A stretch of DNA of 64,000 bases from AC-32 sp963821495. GTDB taxonomy: Bacteria > Actinomycetota > Thermoleophilia > Gaiellales > Gaiellaceae. Each line of letters opens with the position of its first letter. Within the stretch, counting starts at the first letter, position 1. The stretch spans positions 682,001 to 746,000 of the forward strand of contig CAWGEA010000003.1 of NCBI GenBank assembly GCA_963821495.1, read 5' to 3'. The position numbers and the translations under genes are program-made. The notes below the pieces were generated by a model. The model had not been told where the DNA came from. It worked only from the letters and a program-made list of their open reading frames with translations, and did not search any database. Shown here one piece after another: positions 51,452 to 60,801 of this stretch.

Positions 51452-52531
51452 TTACGGCGTGGTTCGCACGCTATCGCGCCCGCCGGGCGGCGTTGCCTCC
51501 TCGGCCGTGGCTCCCGGCGGCCTCTGTCGCCGCCACGTGAACGCCGCGCCGAGGCCGAGCAGCAGCGTGGGGACGGCGGTCAGGAAGCGGTATACGAGCA
51601 CCGCGGCCACCACGCCCGCGTTGTTGCCCCCGAAGCCGACGAGCGTCCCGGTCAGGGCGAGCTCGACGACGCCGATCCCCCCGGGCGTGATGGGGATCGA
51701 TCCGAGCAGCCGGGCGAGCGACCAGGCGGCGAAGGCCTCGACGACGGTCACCTCCGACGCGGGCACGTCCAGGGTGCGCAACGACACCAGGAGCAGCAGG
51801 AAGACCGTGAGGCTGCCGGCGAGGCACGCCGCGGTCAGCAGGTGCCAGCGCCGCTCCAGGAGATCGCCGGCCTCGTCGCGAAAGCGCTCGAAGCTCTTGC
51901 CGTCCCAGGAGACGGGCCCGCGGCGGACCTTGCCGAGGCCCCAGTTCGCGACGCGCGCAGCGACGTTGCCGATGTCTTCGGCGAGCCGGTCGCTGATCAG
52001 GATCAGCACGAAGCCGGCGATGACGACGCCCAGGATCGCGACGCCGACGAAGGCCACGGTGGCGAGCGCGGCGGTGCTCTCGCCGGAGAGCGCGAGCAGG
52101 AAGACGGCCACGATCGGGAACGTCAGGTTGAGGAACTGGTTCCAGAGGCCGGTCAGCGTGATCGCGCGGGTCACGTTCCGGAGCGGGAAGCCCCAGCTGC
52201 GGAGGATCCCGTACGAGCCGGCGACGCCGGCCGCGATCCCGCCCGGGAACACGATCGAGAGGGCGGTCGAGGCCTGCGTGACCGTCAGCGCCTGCAGGAA
52301 CGCGAGCCCGGGGAGCGCGACCTGCCACGGAGGGGCGAAGGTGAGCAGGTTGAGCGCGGTCGCCGCGAGCAGCGCGCCGATCTGGGCCCATGTCAGCTGC
52401 TTGACGACGCCCCAGACCGCCCCGTAGTCGGCGATCGTCGGCAGGAAGTAGAAGAAGGTCGCCGCGATGATGCCGAGGCTCACCGCACCGAGGACGATGC
52501 GTTTGACGAGGGGGCTGCGCAGGTGCCTCAT
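51452..52531 (-). CDS. LPG synthase-type flippase domain membrane protein (UPF0104)
   Basis: 359 aa; about eight helices. The domain found in MprF N-termini and in AglD-like proteins is evident: TQASTALSIVFPGGIAAGVAGSYGILRSWGFP near residues 78-105 and LARLLGSIPITPGGIGVVELALTGTLVGFGG near 270-300 are the two conserved segments. It probably moves or handles a lipid or lipid-linked sugar. It overlaps the MBL hydrolase stop by 4 bases and so ends a three-gene run with it and the lipoprotein. Confidence 0.9.
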   Translation of the reverse strand: MRHLRSPLVKRIVLGAVSLGIIAATFFYFLPTIADYGAVWGVVKQLTWAQIGALLAATALNLLTFAPPWQVALPGLAFLQALTVTQASTALSIVFPGGIAAGVAGSYGILRSWGFPLRNVTRAITLTGLWNQFLNLTFPIVAVFLLALSGESTAALATVAFVGVAILGVVIAGFVLILISDRLAEDIGNVAARVANWGLGKVRRGPVSWDGKSFERFRDEAGDLLERRWHLLTAACLAGSLTVFLLLLVSLRTLDVPASEVTVVEAFAAWSLARLLGSIPITPGGIGVVELALTGTLVGFGGNNAGVVAAVLVYRFLTAVPTLLLGLGAAFTWRRQRPPGATAEEATPPGGRDSVRTTP

Positions 52532-53310
52532 CCGGTCCCGTCGCTCCGGGTCGGGGTCGCGGCCACGTCGAGCCGTTCGCCTGGAGCGAGGATCCGGACG
52601 GCCACCTCGGGCGCGAGCTCCGCGGCCAGGCGCTCGAAGCGCTCGGCCGGCTCGCGCAGCACCGCCTCGTCCCGGCTCATTCCGACGCGCCGGTAGGTCC
52701 CCCAGTGGATCGGGATCGCAAGTCGCGGCTTCAGCAGGCGCAGCGCCTCGGCGGCCTGGCGCGGATCGAGGTGCCCGCGGCCGAGCCTGGGGCCCCAGCC
52801 CCAGATCGGCAGCAGCGCTACGTCCAGCGGCGCGAGCTCTCCCATGCGGTCGAAGACCTCCGTGTCGCCGGCAAAGTACAGGCGCGCCGGCCCCGAGATC
52901 AGGTAGCCGACCGCCGGCGTCGCCGCCGACAGCGGGTTGCGGCGGACCTGGTGGGCCGCGTGCGTGGCGCGAACCGTGAGCGCGCCGACGGCGACCTCCT
53001 CGTCCTCGTCGAGCTCCTCGACCGGCCCGAAGCCGCGCCGCTCCAGCAGGCGGCGCGCTCCCCGCGGGACGACGAGCCGCCCCGCCCGGACGAGCCGGAG
53101 CGACGCGACGTCGAGGTGGTCGCGGTGGACGTGGGAGATCAGAACGGCGTCGAGCTCGCCGTCGAGCGGCGCCGAGGAGGGCGCGACCCGGCGTAGGTGC
53201 CCGAGCCGGGGTCGTAGCAGCGGATCGGTCAGGAGCCGCGTGCCTACTGCTTCGACGAGGACGGTGCTGTGTCCGACCCAGGTGACGCTCAGCCCGACAG
53301 CTTCTTGCAC
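52528..53310 (-). CDS. MBL-fold metallohydrolase
   Basis: 260 aa from GTG 53310, which overlaps the preceding lipoprotein gene by 22 bases in another frame; a CTG at 53292 is the alternative. Metal motif ISHVHRDHLD (HxHxDH), further ligands in TEVFDRM/AGDTEV (Asp) and IPIHWGTY (His). Similar to UlaG/UPF0173-type hydrolases and to N-acyl-phosphatidylethanolamine-type phospholipase D. A lipid substrate would suit the flippase-like gene that follows. Confidence 0.85.
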   Translation of the reverse strand: MQEAVGLSVTWVGHSTVLVEAVGTRLLTDPLLRPRLGHLRRVAPSSAPLDGELDAVLISHVHRDHLDVASLRLVRAGRLVVPRGARRLLERRGFGPVEELDEDEEVAVGALTVRATHAAHQVRRNPLSAATPAVGYLISGPARLYFAGDTEVFDRMGELAPLDVALLPIWGWGPRLGRGHLDPRQAAEALRLLKPRLAIPIHWGTYRRVGMSRDEAVLREPAERFERLAAELAPEVAVRILAPGERLDVAATPTRSDGTG

Positions 53311-53855
53311 GACTCCGAGCTCTTGAAGGCCTTCGACCACGTGTCGTCCTTCGAGAGGGACTGGAGCTGCGACGCCGTGGTCTGCAGGTCCTTGCCCATC
53401 GCCTGGACGGCGCCCGCGGCCGTCGTCAACGCGGCCGTCAGGTCGCTCGTGCCGGAGACGCCGGAGAGCGCCTCGCGGATCTTGTCGGCGTTCGTGTTCA
53501 GGTCGTCGGCGAGCTGCTGGAGGTCCGACTTCGCTTGGTCGGTCGTCGGAGTCGGCGGCTTGCCGAGCGAGTCCAGGTCGTCGCGCAACTGCTTGTTGGC
53601 ATCGGAGACTGCGTTGGCGGTGTCCTGGAGACTCTGCTTCGAGAGCTGCCCCTTGGAGACGTTCTCCCCGGCGGCCTTCATGCTGTTCTGCCAGTCGACG
53701 AGTGCGCTGCACATGCCGTCGGCCCAGGTGGCCGTCTGCTCGGACGCGCTCGTGCTCTTGGAGCCGCCGCAGCCCGCGAGCCCGACGGCGAGCGTGATCG
53801 CAGCCACGAGCGCGAGCAACGCCGGCACGAAGCCGGTGACGCCACGCGGCCTCAT
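53289..53855 (-). CDS. Probable lipoprotein of unknown function
   Basis: 188 aa from ATG 53855. A signal peptide with lipobox VGLAGC (about 24-29) is followed by a short Ser/Thr linker and an all-helical, Gln/Asp/Ser-rich domain (TATWADGMCSALVDWQNSMKAAG ... ESCKKLSG). Two Cys (TWADGMC and SESCKK) could pair. This type (Cys after TWAD, Cys near the end) is common in actinobacterial lipoproteins. Codon use normal. Confidence 0.75.
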   Translation of the reverse strand: MRPRGVTGFVPALLALVAAITLAVGLAGCGGSKSTSASEQTATWADGMCSALVDWQNSMKAAGENVSKGQLSKQSLQDTANAVSDANKQLRDDLDSLGKPPTPTTDQAKSDLQQLADDLNTNADKIREALSGVSGTSDLTAALTTAAGAVQAMGKDLQTTASQLQSLSKDDTWSKAFKSSESCKKLSG

Positions 53856-54083
53856 CGGCGCGAGCAGCTCGGACAGTGCCAGCCCTGGATCCGCCGTCCG
53901 CAGGAGGCACAGCGATGGCTCTCGGCACGCGAGCTCAGGAAACCCTTGCGCATTCCGATTCGCATCATCGCAACACCCACTCCGGTCGTGAGCAAGCCGA
54001 CCAGCAGGAAGTGGAAGGAGACGGTCATGCCCGTAGTTGATCGCCTGCGCTGCGCGCGGGCATCGCCCCGATGGGATGAACGC

Positions 54084-55262
54084 TCAGGCCGCCGGAAGCT
54101 GCGCCCGGTTGTCCGCTGGGAACTCGCTGGCCGTCTGGCGGCGCAGCACCTCGGTGCCGGCGTACGCGAATGCGAAGAGGATCAACAGCGGGAAGATCCG
54201 TTGCGCGTCCGTCGGCCCGGCCAGCAGGACGAGCAACAGCACCAGCGAGACCGCGCCGTAGATCACGAGCGGGCGCTCCCGCATCGTCGGCGCCAGCACG
54301 CGGCGCACCCACGTCGCGGGCCGAGAGGGGCCCGCGACCCACGCCGCCAAGATGATCACGATCCCGTAGATGACGGCGTTGATGCCGGTGTTGCGCAGGA
54401 GCTCCGTCCCGATCGCCCAGGTGGCATTGACTGCTCCCTTCGCGTCGACGTTGCTGGTGAGCGCGTCGATCAGGTAGTTGCCCGCGTACCGGCGGACGAC
54501 CAGGATGAGCAGCCCGACGAGGAACACGCTCACCCCCGTACCCATCAAAAGCTTGCGCCGCTCGCGGGCGAGGTAGATGGCGGCCGCGTAGAGGGCGATC
54601 ACGAGGAAGAAGAGCAGGTAGCTGAGCACGCGGACCACCTTCACGGTGGTTCTCGCCGTCTCCAGCTGGTTGCCCTTCATGATCACGATCTTCCCCGCGT
54701 CTGGAGGCAGTCGTCCCTTCAGTCTCGAGCCGAGCCCTGTCTCGTCCGCGAGCTGCTTGAGGATCGGCTGCAGGTTGAGGACGACGTTGCCGTCGCTCGA
54801 GACGAGGATCCCCTTCTTTCCGTCCAGGACGGCGATGAAGAGCTCGTGCGCACGGCGGTTTGCCTCGCGCCAGAGCTGCTGCACGCGCGGCCGCGCGAGC
54901 AGCTGGTCGGCGGCCCGGACCGCGACCTGCTGTAGGCCGAGGGCGATCTGCGGCGCGAGCGGATCCAGCTGTGGCGGCAGACGCTGCTCCAGGCGCTGGG
55001 TCACGTCGACGTTGGTGTAGATCTGGTTGACGAGATAGACCGACAGCGCTCCCCGGATCTCGTCGTTCTCCAGCAGGCGGCCGCTCGCGTTGGTCCAGTT
55101 GTCCGTGCTCAGCGCCTGGCGTTTGACCCAGACGTTGAGCGAGGCCACGAGCCCGATGACCGCGGCCAGGACGACGAGCGTCCACGGCACCCACGAGCGC
55201 CAGGCGAAACGCTCGCGCTCAGTGGAGGCGCGGGCGGGCGCGACATCGCCAGGTTGAGCCAC
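54084..55262 (-). CDS. Actinobacterial integral membrane protein with large outer loop
   Basis: 392 aa, GTG start. One N-terminal helix (about 25-45), then a ~160-residue helical loop (TDNWTNASGRLLENDEIRGALSVYLVNQIY ... LGSRLKGRLPPDAGKIVIMKGNQLE), then five helices to residue 375. The pattern DNWxxxSxxLLxDExIRxALxxYLVxQ is shared by a family of hypothetical membrane proteins in Thermoleophilia and related actinobacteria. Function unknown. Downstream of the second kinase/regulator pair but separated by 63 bases. Confidence 0.65.
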   Translation of the reverse strand: MAQPGDVAPARASTERERFAWRSWVPWTLVVLAAVIGLVASLNVWVKRQALSTDNWTNASGRLLENDEIRGALSVYLVNQIYTNVDVTQRLEQRLPPQLDPLAPQIALGLQQVAVRAADQLLARPRVQQLWREANRRAHELFIAVLDGKKGILVSSDGNVVLNLQPILKQLADETGLGSRLKGRLPPDAGKIVIMKGNQLETARTTVKVVRVLSYLLFFLVIALYAAAIYLARERRKLLMGTGVSVFLVGLLILVVRRYAGNYLIDALTSNVDAKGAVNATWAIGTELLRNTGINAVIYGIVIILAAWVAGPSRPATWVRRVLAPTMRERPLVIYGAVSLVLLLVLLAGPTDAQRIFPLLILFAFAYAGTEVLRRQTASEFPADNRAQLPAA

Positions 55263-55325
55263 GTCGCGAGCTTCGCCCGGAGCCCTCGCCGGTGCATCAC
55301 CCGGAGTGGGTGACGCGCCGAACTG

Positions 55326-56015
55326 TCAGCCGCCGTCGGGGGAATCGCCCGAAAGGTACAGGAGCGTGGCCTTCACCCTGCGGCTGACGTCGCCCTCGTC
55401 TCGCAGGCCGAGCTTGAGGAAGATGCTGTTGATGTGCCGCTCGACGGCGCGCTTGGTCACCACCAGCTTCTCCGCGATCGCCGCGTTGCTCCTGCCCTCG
55501 GCGATCAGCCCGAGGATCTCGAGCTCGCGGGGGGTGAGCAAGGCGATGCGTCCGTCCTCGCGGTGGCGCTGCGCCTCGAGAAGCCGCTCGACGACGAGTG
55601 GGTCGACCACCGAGCCGCCGTCGGCAACCGCCCGCAGGGCGCGGACGAGCTCGGCCCGGTCCTTGAGGCTTTCCTTGAGGAGGTAGGCGCGGCCCTCCGA
55701 GCCGTCGTCGAACAGGAGTGCCGCGTAGCCCGGCTCCGCGTGCTGGGTGAGGACGACGACGCCGATCTCCGGATGTGTATGCCGTAGCTCGGCGGCCAGC
55801 CTGATCCCCTCGTCCCGGTTCCCGGGCGGCATGCGGATGTCGGTGAGAACGACGTTCGGGCGCTCCGCTTCGATCGCCGCGCGCAGGCTGTCCGCGTCCT
55901 CACACGTGGCGACTAGCTCGATTCCCTCGGTTCTCTCCAGCAGGGCGCTGATCGCCTCGCGCGTGAGAAAGCTGTCCTCGCCGACGACGACGCGGACCGG
56001 TTTCTCGCCACTCAC
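55326..56015 (-). CDS. NarL/LuxR-type response regulator
   Basis: 229 aa, GTG 56015, overlapping the kinase stop by 4 bases. Receiver with VVVGEDSFLTRE, phosphoacceptor Asp 59 in LTDIRMPP and Lys in AYLLKESL; LuxR HTH at about 155-215 (LTPRELEILGLIAEGRSNAAIAEKLVVTKRAVERHINSIFLKLGL). A twin in layout of the pair at 43.1-45.5 kb. It may control the membrane-protein gene immediately downstream. Confidence 0.95.
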   Translation of the reverse strand: MSGEKPVRVVVGEDSFLTREAISALLERTEGIELVATCEDADSLRAAIEAERPNVVLTDIRMPPGNRDEGIRLAAELRHTHPEIGVVVLTQHAEPGYAALLFDDGSEGRAYLLKESLKDRAELVRALRAVADGGSVVDPLVVERLLEAQRHREDGRIALLTPRELEILGLIAEGRSNAAIAEKLVVTKRAVERHINSIFLKLGLRDEGDVSRRVKATLLYLSGDSPDGG

Positions 56016-57838
56016 GGCGCGCGGTCGCTCTCCGACCCCTCGTCATCTACCGGAACGCTGCCGCGGACCGTGGCTCCCGCGCCGGGCGAGGAGCGGATCT
56101 CGAGCCTCCCCCCGACGGCACCGATCCGGTCGCGCATGCTGACGAGCCCGATGCCGTCGGCATGGGCCGCGGGATCGAAGCCGACGCCGTCGTCCCGCAC
56201 CTCGAACTCGATCTCGCGACCCTCGCGCGCCAGCATCACGGTGGCGCGGGCACCCTGTCCGGCGTGCTTGCCCACGTTCTGCAGCGCTTCGAGCACGCAG
56301 AAGTAGATTGCCAGCTCGGTCCCGGCGCCAGTACGTCCCACACCCCGGTCGAAAACCCGGATCGGGATCGCCGCAGAGCTCGCCAGCGAGCGGAGCGCCG
56401 GGGCGAGGCCGGCGTCGTACAGGAGCGCAGGGTAGATCCCGTGGGCGAGCGACCGCAGGTCTGCGGCCGCTCTCGCCGCCTCGGTCGCGAGCTCGTCGAG
56501 CTCGGTCCCGAGCTCGCCCTCGGGGACATGCTCGCGGGCAAGCGCGAGCTTGATCTGCATGGACGTCAGCCGCTGCTGGGCGCCGTCGTGAAGGTCGCGC
56601 TCGAGCCGGTGCCGCTCCTGCTCGGCCGACTCGACGATCCGCGTCCGCGACGCTCGGAGCTCGCCCACGAGCGCGGAGTTCTCCAGCAGCATGTCGGCGG
56701 TGGAGCCGAGCCCGTTGAGAAGCTCCGGGTCATCGTCGAGGGCCGCGTCGTGGATCAGCGCCAGCGACGGCGCGCCCGTCCTGGAGATTCGGGTCACGCT
56801 GCGCGTCGCCGAAGGCTCGGGTAGCTCGAGCGGCGCGCCCTGGACGTCGACGTAGCCCTGCCGGGACGGGTCCCACACGGCCAACTCGAACACCGGGTCG
56901 CCGAGGGTCTCGCCGAGGAACGCCTGCAGCCAGGCAGGCGTGACCCGGTGGGCGCCCGCGCCGCCGATCGTGCGCCAGAGGCTCGCCGCGGCGAACGCAC
57001 GACTCCGCAGCTGTCCGAAGAGCAACGCGACCGGGATCCCGAACGCCCCGATCGTCGCCACGACCCGCATCTCGACGTCGGGAGGGTGGTCGCTCGCCTG
57101 GCTCACCAGGCTGTAGGTCGCGTACGTGGTGGCAAAGATGATCGACGCCCACAGCAGCGGCGCCACGGCCCGCCGGCGCAGGAGCGCGGCCGAGCGGGCC
57201 TTCCTGGCGAGCAGGACGGCCATGGCCAGGACGATCAGCGCGGTGAGGGCGTTCGCGACGAAGCTGATCGCGGTCGCGAGCTCCTGCGGCGTCGCGACGA
57301 GCTGCAGGCCGTTGTCCGGGCAGCGGTCCGTGCAATCGCTCAACGGGCCGGCGTGCGGCAGCATCTTCGCGAACACGAGCACGACGGCCCAGACGGCGAC
57401 GCTGATCCCCATGGCCGCGGTGACGAACCGGCGCTCCAGCGGCGAGCTCGGCCGCTCCCGTGGAAAGGAGACCAAGAGGTAGGCCAGGTAGACGACCACG
57501 ACGGCGAGGGTGACCCGTCCGAGCGTGTACGGCAGCGGCCGGTCGATCGCCGTCAGGGACGTGCAGGCGAAGAGGAAGCCGGCGCCGGCGATCAGCAACC
57601 CGATGCGGCTCGTCGGCCGCCTCGACCACGTGTAGACCCCGACGCCGACGTAGGAGGCAACCAGCAGGCCCCTGACGATGGCCGTCGCCTCCGGGTGCGA
57701 GATGAGGGTGCTGGACCAGACCGGCCAGACCGCGAAGATCGAGGCGGCCGCTCCTCCGAGGGCGATCGCGAGTACTTGAGTGGAGCTGGCCGAAGAGCGC
57801 CGCTCAGCAGCTTCCGCCGCCGCGGCATGTGCTGACAT
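56012..57838 (-). CDS. Membrane histidine kinase (HisKA_3/NarX-type)
   Basis: 608 aa from ATG 57838. Eight to nine helices over residues 20-290, one loop with three Cys (HAGPLSDCTDRCPDNG region near 160-175). A GAF-like stretch, then QERHRLERDLHDGAQQRL with phosphorylatable His near 417, and the ATPase (FEVRDDGVGFDPAAHADGIGLVSMRDRI). Co-translated with the regulator at 55326. The Cys in the outer loop could sense redox or metal. Divergent from the MalT-like regulator. Confidence 0.93.
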   Translation of the reverse strand: MSAHAAAAEAAERRSSASSTQVLAIALGGAAASIFAVWPVWSSTLISHPEATAIVRGLLVASYVGVGVYTWSRRPTSRIGLLIAGAGFLFACTSLTAIDRPLPYTLGRVTLAVVVVYLAYLLVSFPRERPSSPLERRFVTAAMGISVAVWAVVLVFAKMLPHAGPLSDCTDRCPDNGLQLVATPQELATAISFVANALTALIVLAMAVLLARKARSAALLRRRAVAPLLWASIIFATTYATYSLVSQASDHPPDVEMRVVATIGAFGIPVALLFGQLRSRAFAAASLWRTIGGAGAHRVTPAWLQAFLGETLGDPVFELAVWDPSRQGYVDVQGAPLELPEPSATRSVTRISRTGAPSLALIHDAALDDDPELLNGLGSTADMLLENSALVGELRASRTRIVESAEQERHRLERDLHDGAQQRLTSMQIKLALAREHVPEGELGTELDELATEAARAAADLRSLAHGIYPALLYDAGLAPALRSLASSAAIPIRVFDRGVGRTGAGTELAIYFCVLEALQNVGKHAGQGARATVMLAREGREIEFEVRDDGVGFDPAAHADGIGLVSMRDRIGAVGGRLEIRSSPGAGATVRGSVPVDDEGSESDRAP

Positions 57839-57937
57839 GCAAACAGGATACGAACATTCCGGAGACAGACAAGTTCGTCTCGGGGCCAAGGAGACCGTTT
57901 GCCGCCCGCATGCGAGAGCCGAAATCCGGCCCGAAAC

Positions 57938-57959
57938 CCTGTGGTGCGCACACCACAGG
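57938..57959. promoter_or_regulatory. Perfect palindrome in the divergent promoter region
   Basis: CCTGTGGTG (57938-57946) and CACCACAGG (57951-57959) form a perfect 9+9 inverted repeat with a 4-base spacer (CGCA). It lies 99 bases from the kinase start and 121 bases from the MalT-like GTG. A dimeric regulator's operator is likely. Confidence 0.55.
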
Positions 57960-58079
57960 AACTGCGTGGAAAACCTCAAGGACGAGTGGTGGAAACTCCA
58001 TTGGCGGCCGCGTGCCGAGGGCGGATACTCGCAGGGCGATGTCTGCCCGCTGCACGCACTCCTCGTTGCAGGTCCCGGC

Positions 58080-60383
58080 GTGAGCGCGCGCGCTCCGGCG
58101 AAGGCCGCCCCACGGCTCGAGCTGGCGCCGGCCCACCGCTCGTTCGACTTCCTCGAGTCGAAGATCGAGGTGCCCCCGCTACGGCCGGGGACCGTCTCGC
58201 GCACTGCGCTCGTCAACCGCCTGCGGGTGACGACGTCGGCTGCAGTCGCGACGGTGGTCGCGCCCGCAGGGTACGGGAAGACCACGCTGCTCGCCCAGTG
58301 GGCGGCGCGCGAGAGCCGCACGTTCGCGTGGGTGACCATCGACGAGCGCGACAACGACCCGGTCGTCCTCCTGCGGCACATCGCCGCCACCCTCGATCGC
58401 CACGAGCCCTTGGAAGCACGGGTGTTCGACGCGCTGGAGACGCCCGGCTCCTCGATCTGGACGAAGGCGCTGCCGCGGCTTGCGGGGGAGCTGTCGGCGC
58501 GTGAGCCGATCGTGCTCGTGCTGGACGACTTCAACCTGCTGCGCTCCCGCGCGTCACTCGAGGTGATCACGGCACTCGTCGACGACGAGGCCGAGCGCTC
58601 GCTGCTCGTGGTCGCCGGGCGCACGCCGCCGCGCCTTCCGCTCGCGCCCCTGCGCGCGAGCGGCCGCCTGCTCGAGCTCGGCGCGGCCGACCTGGCGATG
58701 ACCACCCGCGAGGCCGAGCTGCTGCTGCGGGGGTCGGGCGTCCGTCTGAGCGACGAGCGCACATCCGAGCTCGTGGAGCAGTGCGAGGGCTGGCCGGCCG
58801 CGCTCTACCTGGCCGCGCTCTCGATCCGCGACGGCAGGCACACCGGTGTCGAGGCGGCGCGGCTCTCCGGCGACGACCGCTACCTCGCCGACTACTTCCG
58901 CTCGGAGTACCTCGCGCACCTGCGGCCGGGGCCGATGCGGTTCCTGCGGCGCACGTCGGTGCTCGACCGCATGTGCGGGCCGCTCTGCGACGCGATGCTC
59001 CAGGACGAGGGCTCGGCGCACGAGCTCGAGAAGATCGAGCGCGCGAACCTCTTCTTGGTCCCGCTCGACAACCGGCGCGAGTGGTACCGCTACCACCACC
59101 TGTTCCGCGACCTGCTCCACCGCGAGCTCGTCGAGCACGAGCCGGAGCTCGTCCCGAAGCTGCACAGCCGGGCGGCCGACTGGTTCGAGCGGCACGGAGA
59201 CGCCGAGTCCGCGCTGGAGCACGCCTTCGCAGCCGGCGACACCGACCGCGCGGCGGCGGCTCTGACGGCGCTCGTGCTCCCGCTCTACTACTCGGGCCGC
59301 GTCGCCACGCTCGAGCGCTGGTTGGGGCGCTTCGAGCGGGCCGGCCTGCTCGAGCGCTACCCGGCGATCGCGATCCAGGGCTGCGGCATCCACGCGATGC
59401 GCGGCCGTCCAGAGCAGGCCGAGCGCTGGCTCGAGGCCGGCTCCCGCGGCACGGTGCGCGGCCCGCTCCCCGACGGGACACGGACGATCAAGCCGTGGCT
59501 CGCGACGCTGAGCGCCTGGCTCTGCCGGCAGGGGCCGAAGCAGATGCTCGCCGACGCCGAGGCGGCCCTCGCCGGGCTCGCGGCTGGCAGCAACTGGCGG
59601 AGCGGGGCGCTGCTGGCCCAGGGCGCGGCGCTGTTGCTGCTGGGCGAGCACGAGCGCGCGGACGCGATCCTCGTCGAGACGGCGGAGGCGGCCGCGGCTG
59701 CCGAGGCGACGGAGAGCCATGTCGTCGCTCTCGGCCAGCGCGCGCTCATCGCCGCCGAGCTGGGCGAGCACGACCGCGCCGACGCGCTCGCAGAGGAGCT
59801 GCACGCACTCGTGGCCTCCTCGGCCGTGGAGGGCTACCTGGCGCGCTGCGTCGACTGCGCCGCCACCGCGCGCACGCTGCTCAGGCACGGCCACTGGAAC
59901 GAGGCGCGTGCGGCGCTCACCGCGGGGCAGGAGCTGGCTCCGTTTCTCACGGTCGCGGTGCCCTGGCTCGCGATCCAGGTCCGGCTCGAGCTGGCGCGCG
60001 GGTTCGTAACGCTCCGCAACGCCGACGCGGCCCAGGAGCTGCTCGACGAGGCGGTCGAGCTGCTGGGTCGGCTCCCGGGCTTCGACTCGCTGCATGCGCG
60101 GGCGGCGGAGCTCCAGCGGGAGGTCAATGTCACCCCGGAGCCGGAGGGGGCTCACCAGGCGGGCCTCACCCGCGCCGAGCTCCGCCTGCTCCCGCTCCTT
60201 GCGACCCACCTCTCGTTCCGGGAGATCGCAGAGGAGCTGTTCGTCTCGCGCAACACGATCAAGACGCAGGCGATCTCGGTCTACCGCAAGCTCGGCGTCT
60301 CGAGCCGCAGCGAGGCGGTCGCCGAGGCGCAGCGGCTCGGTCTCGGCGAGCACCTGCGCGTCGTCGTCAGCAACGACCGCTGA
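58080..60383 (+). CDS. LuxR-family ATP-dependent regulator (MalT-like LAL type)
   Basis: 767 aa from GTG 58080. A longer frame starting at 57837 exists but overlaps the palindrome and the divergent kinase's start codon. The start LELAPAHRSFDFLESKIEVPPLRPGTVSR matches LAL proteins. Walker A is APAGYGKTT (about 61-69) and Walker B-like VLVLDDFNLL (about 145). Winged-helix and many TPR-like helices follow (to about 690). LuxR HTH near 710-750 (LRLLPLLATHLSFREIAEELFVSRNTIKTQAISVYRKLGV). Binds an inducer and ATP, then activates transcription; inducer unknown. Confidence 0.9.
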   Translation: MSARAPAKAAPRLELAPAHRSFDFLESKIEVPPLRPGTVSRTALVNRLRVTTSAAVATVVAPAGYGKTTLLAQWAARESRTFAWVTIDERDNDPVVLLRHIAATLDRHEPLEARVFDALETPGSSIWTKALPRLAGELSAREPIVLVLDDFNLLRSRASLEVITALVDDEAERSLLVVAGRTPPRLPLAPLRASGRLLELGAADLAMTTREAELLLRGSGVRLSDERTSELVEQCEGWPAALYLAALSIRDGRHTGVEAARLSGDDRYLADYFRSEYLAHLRPGPMRFLRRTSVLDRMCGPLCDAMLQDEGSAHELEKIERANLFLVPLDNRREWYRYHHLFRDLLHRELVEHEPELVPKLHSRAADWFERHGDAESALEHAFAAGDTDRAAAALTALVLPLYYSGRVATLERWLGRFERAGLLERYPAIAIQGCGIHAMRGRPEQAERWLEAGSRGTVRGPLPDGTRTIKPWLATLSAWLCRQGPKQMLADAEAALAGLAAGSNWRSGALLAQGAALLLLGEHERADAILVETAEAAAAAEATESHVVALGQRALIAAELGEHDRADALAEELHALVASSAVEGYLARCVDCAATARTLLRHGHWNEARAALTAGQELAPFLTVAVPWLAIQVRLELARGFVTLRNADAAQELLDEAVELLGRLPGFDSLHARAAELQREVNVTPEPEGAHQAGLTRAELRLLPLLATHLSFREIAEELFVSRNTIKTQAISVYRKLGVSSRSEAVAEAQRLGLGEHLRVVVSNDR

Positions 60384-60447
60384 GGCCCGTTTCACCCAGC
60401 GCGGGTGATGCCGGCGGGGGCGGTTCTCTGCTTGGCTCGGAGAAGCC

Positions 60448-60801
60448 GTGGAACCGCCCGACCAGATCCTCCGCAAGCTCGCAATTCACGACGACGGCCT
60501 CTTCCGGAGGCTCTCGGAGGTCGACGGGCCGCTCAAGGTCGCGCCACTCGATGCGAAGCCGCGTGCGCTCGTCTGCGTCGCGTCCCTGATCGCCGTCGAC
60601 GCGGCCGCGCCCTGCTACCTCTGGGCGGCCGAAGCGGCGCGGGCGGAGGGCGCGACGGACGAGGAGCTCGTCGGCTGCCTGCTTGCCGTCCTGCCGGTGG
60701 TAGGCGCGGCGCGCGTCGTCTCCGCGGCCCCGAAGCTCGGGCTCGCCCTCGGCTACGACGTCGGCGCGGCGCTGGAAGACGCCGACCCGGTCGTCGGCTG
60801 A
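60448..60801 (+). CDS. Carboxymuconolactone decarboxylase-like (CMD) fold protein
   Basis: 117 aa, GTG start. All-helical, with KPRALVCVASLIAVDAAAPCYLWAAEAARAEGATDEELVGCLLAVLPVVGAARVV typical of CMD/AhpD-like proteins. The CxxC redox motif of AhpD is absent (only APCYLW and VGCLL carry single Cys), so a peroxidase role is doubtful. Its last 49 bases overlap the 3' end of the convergent transporter. Confidence 0.7.
   Translation: MEPPDQILRKLAIHDDGLFRRLSEVDGPLKVAPLDAKPRALVCVASLIAVDAAAPCYLWAAEAARAEGATDEELVGCLLAVLPVVGAARVVSAAPKLGLALGYDVGAALEDADPVVG

Noticed and set aside
57837..58079. N-terminal extension of the MalT-like regulator starting at ATG 57837.
   Set aside because: It would overlap the divergent kinase start codon and the palindrome, and homologous proteins begin near the residues encoded at 58080.
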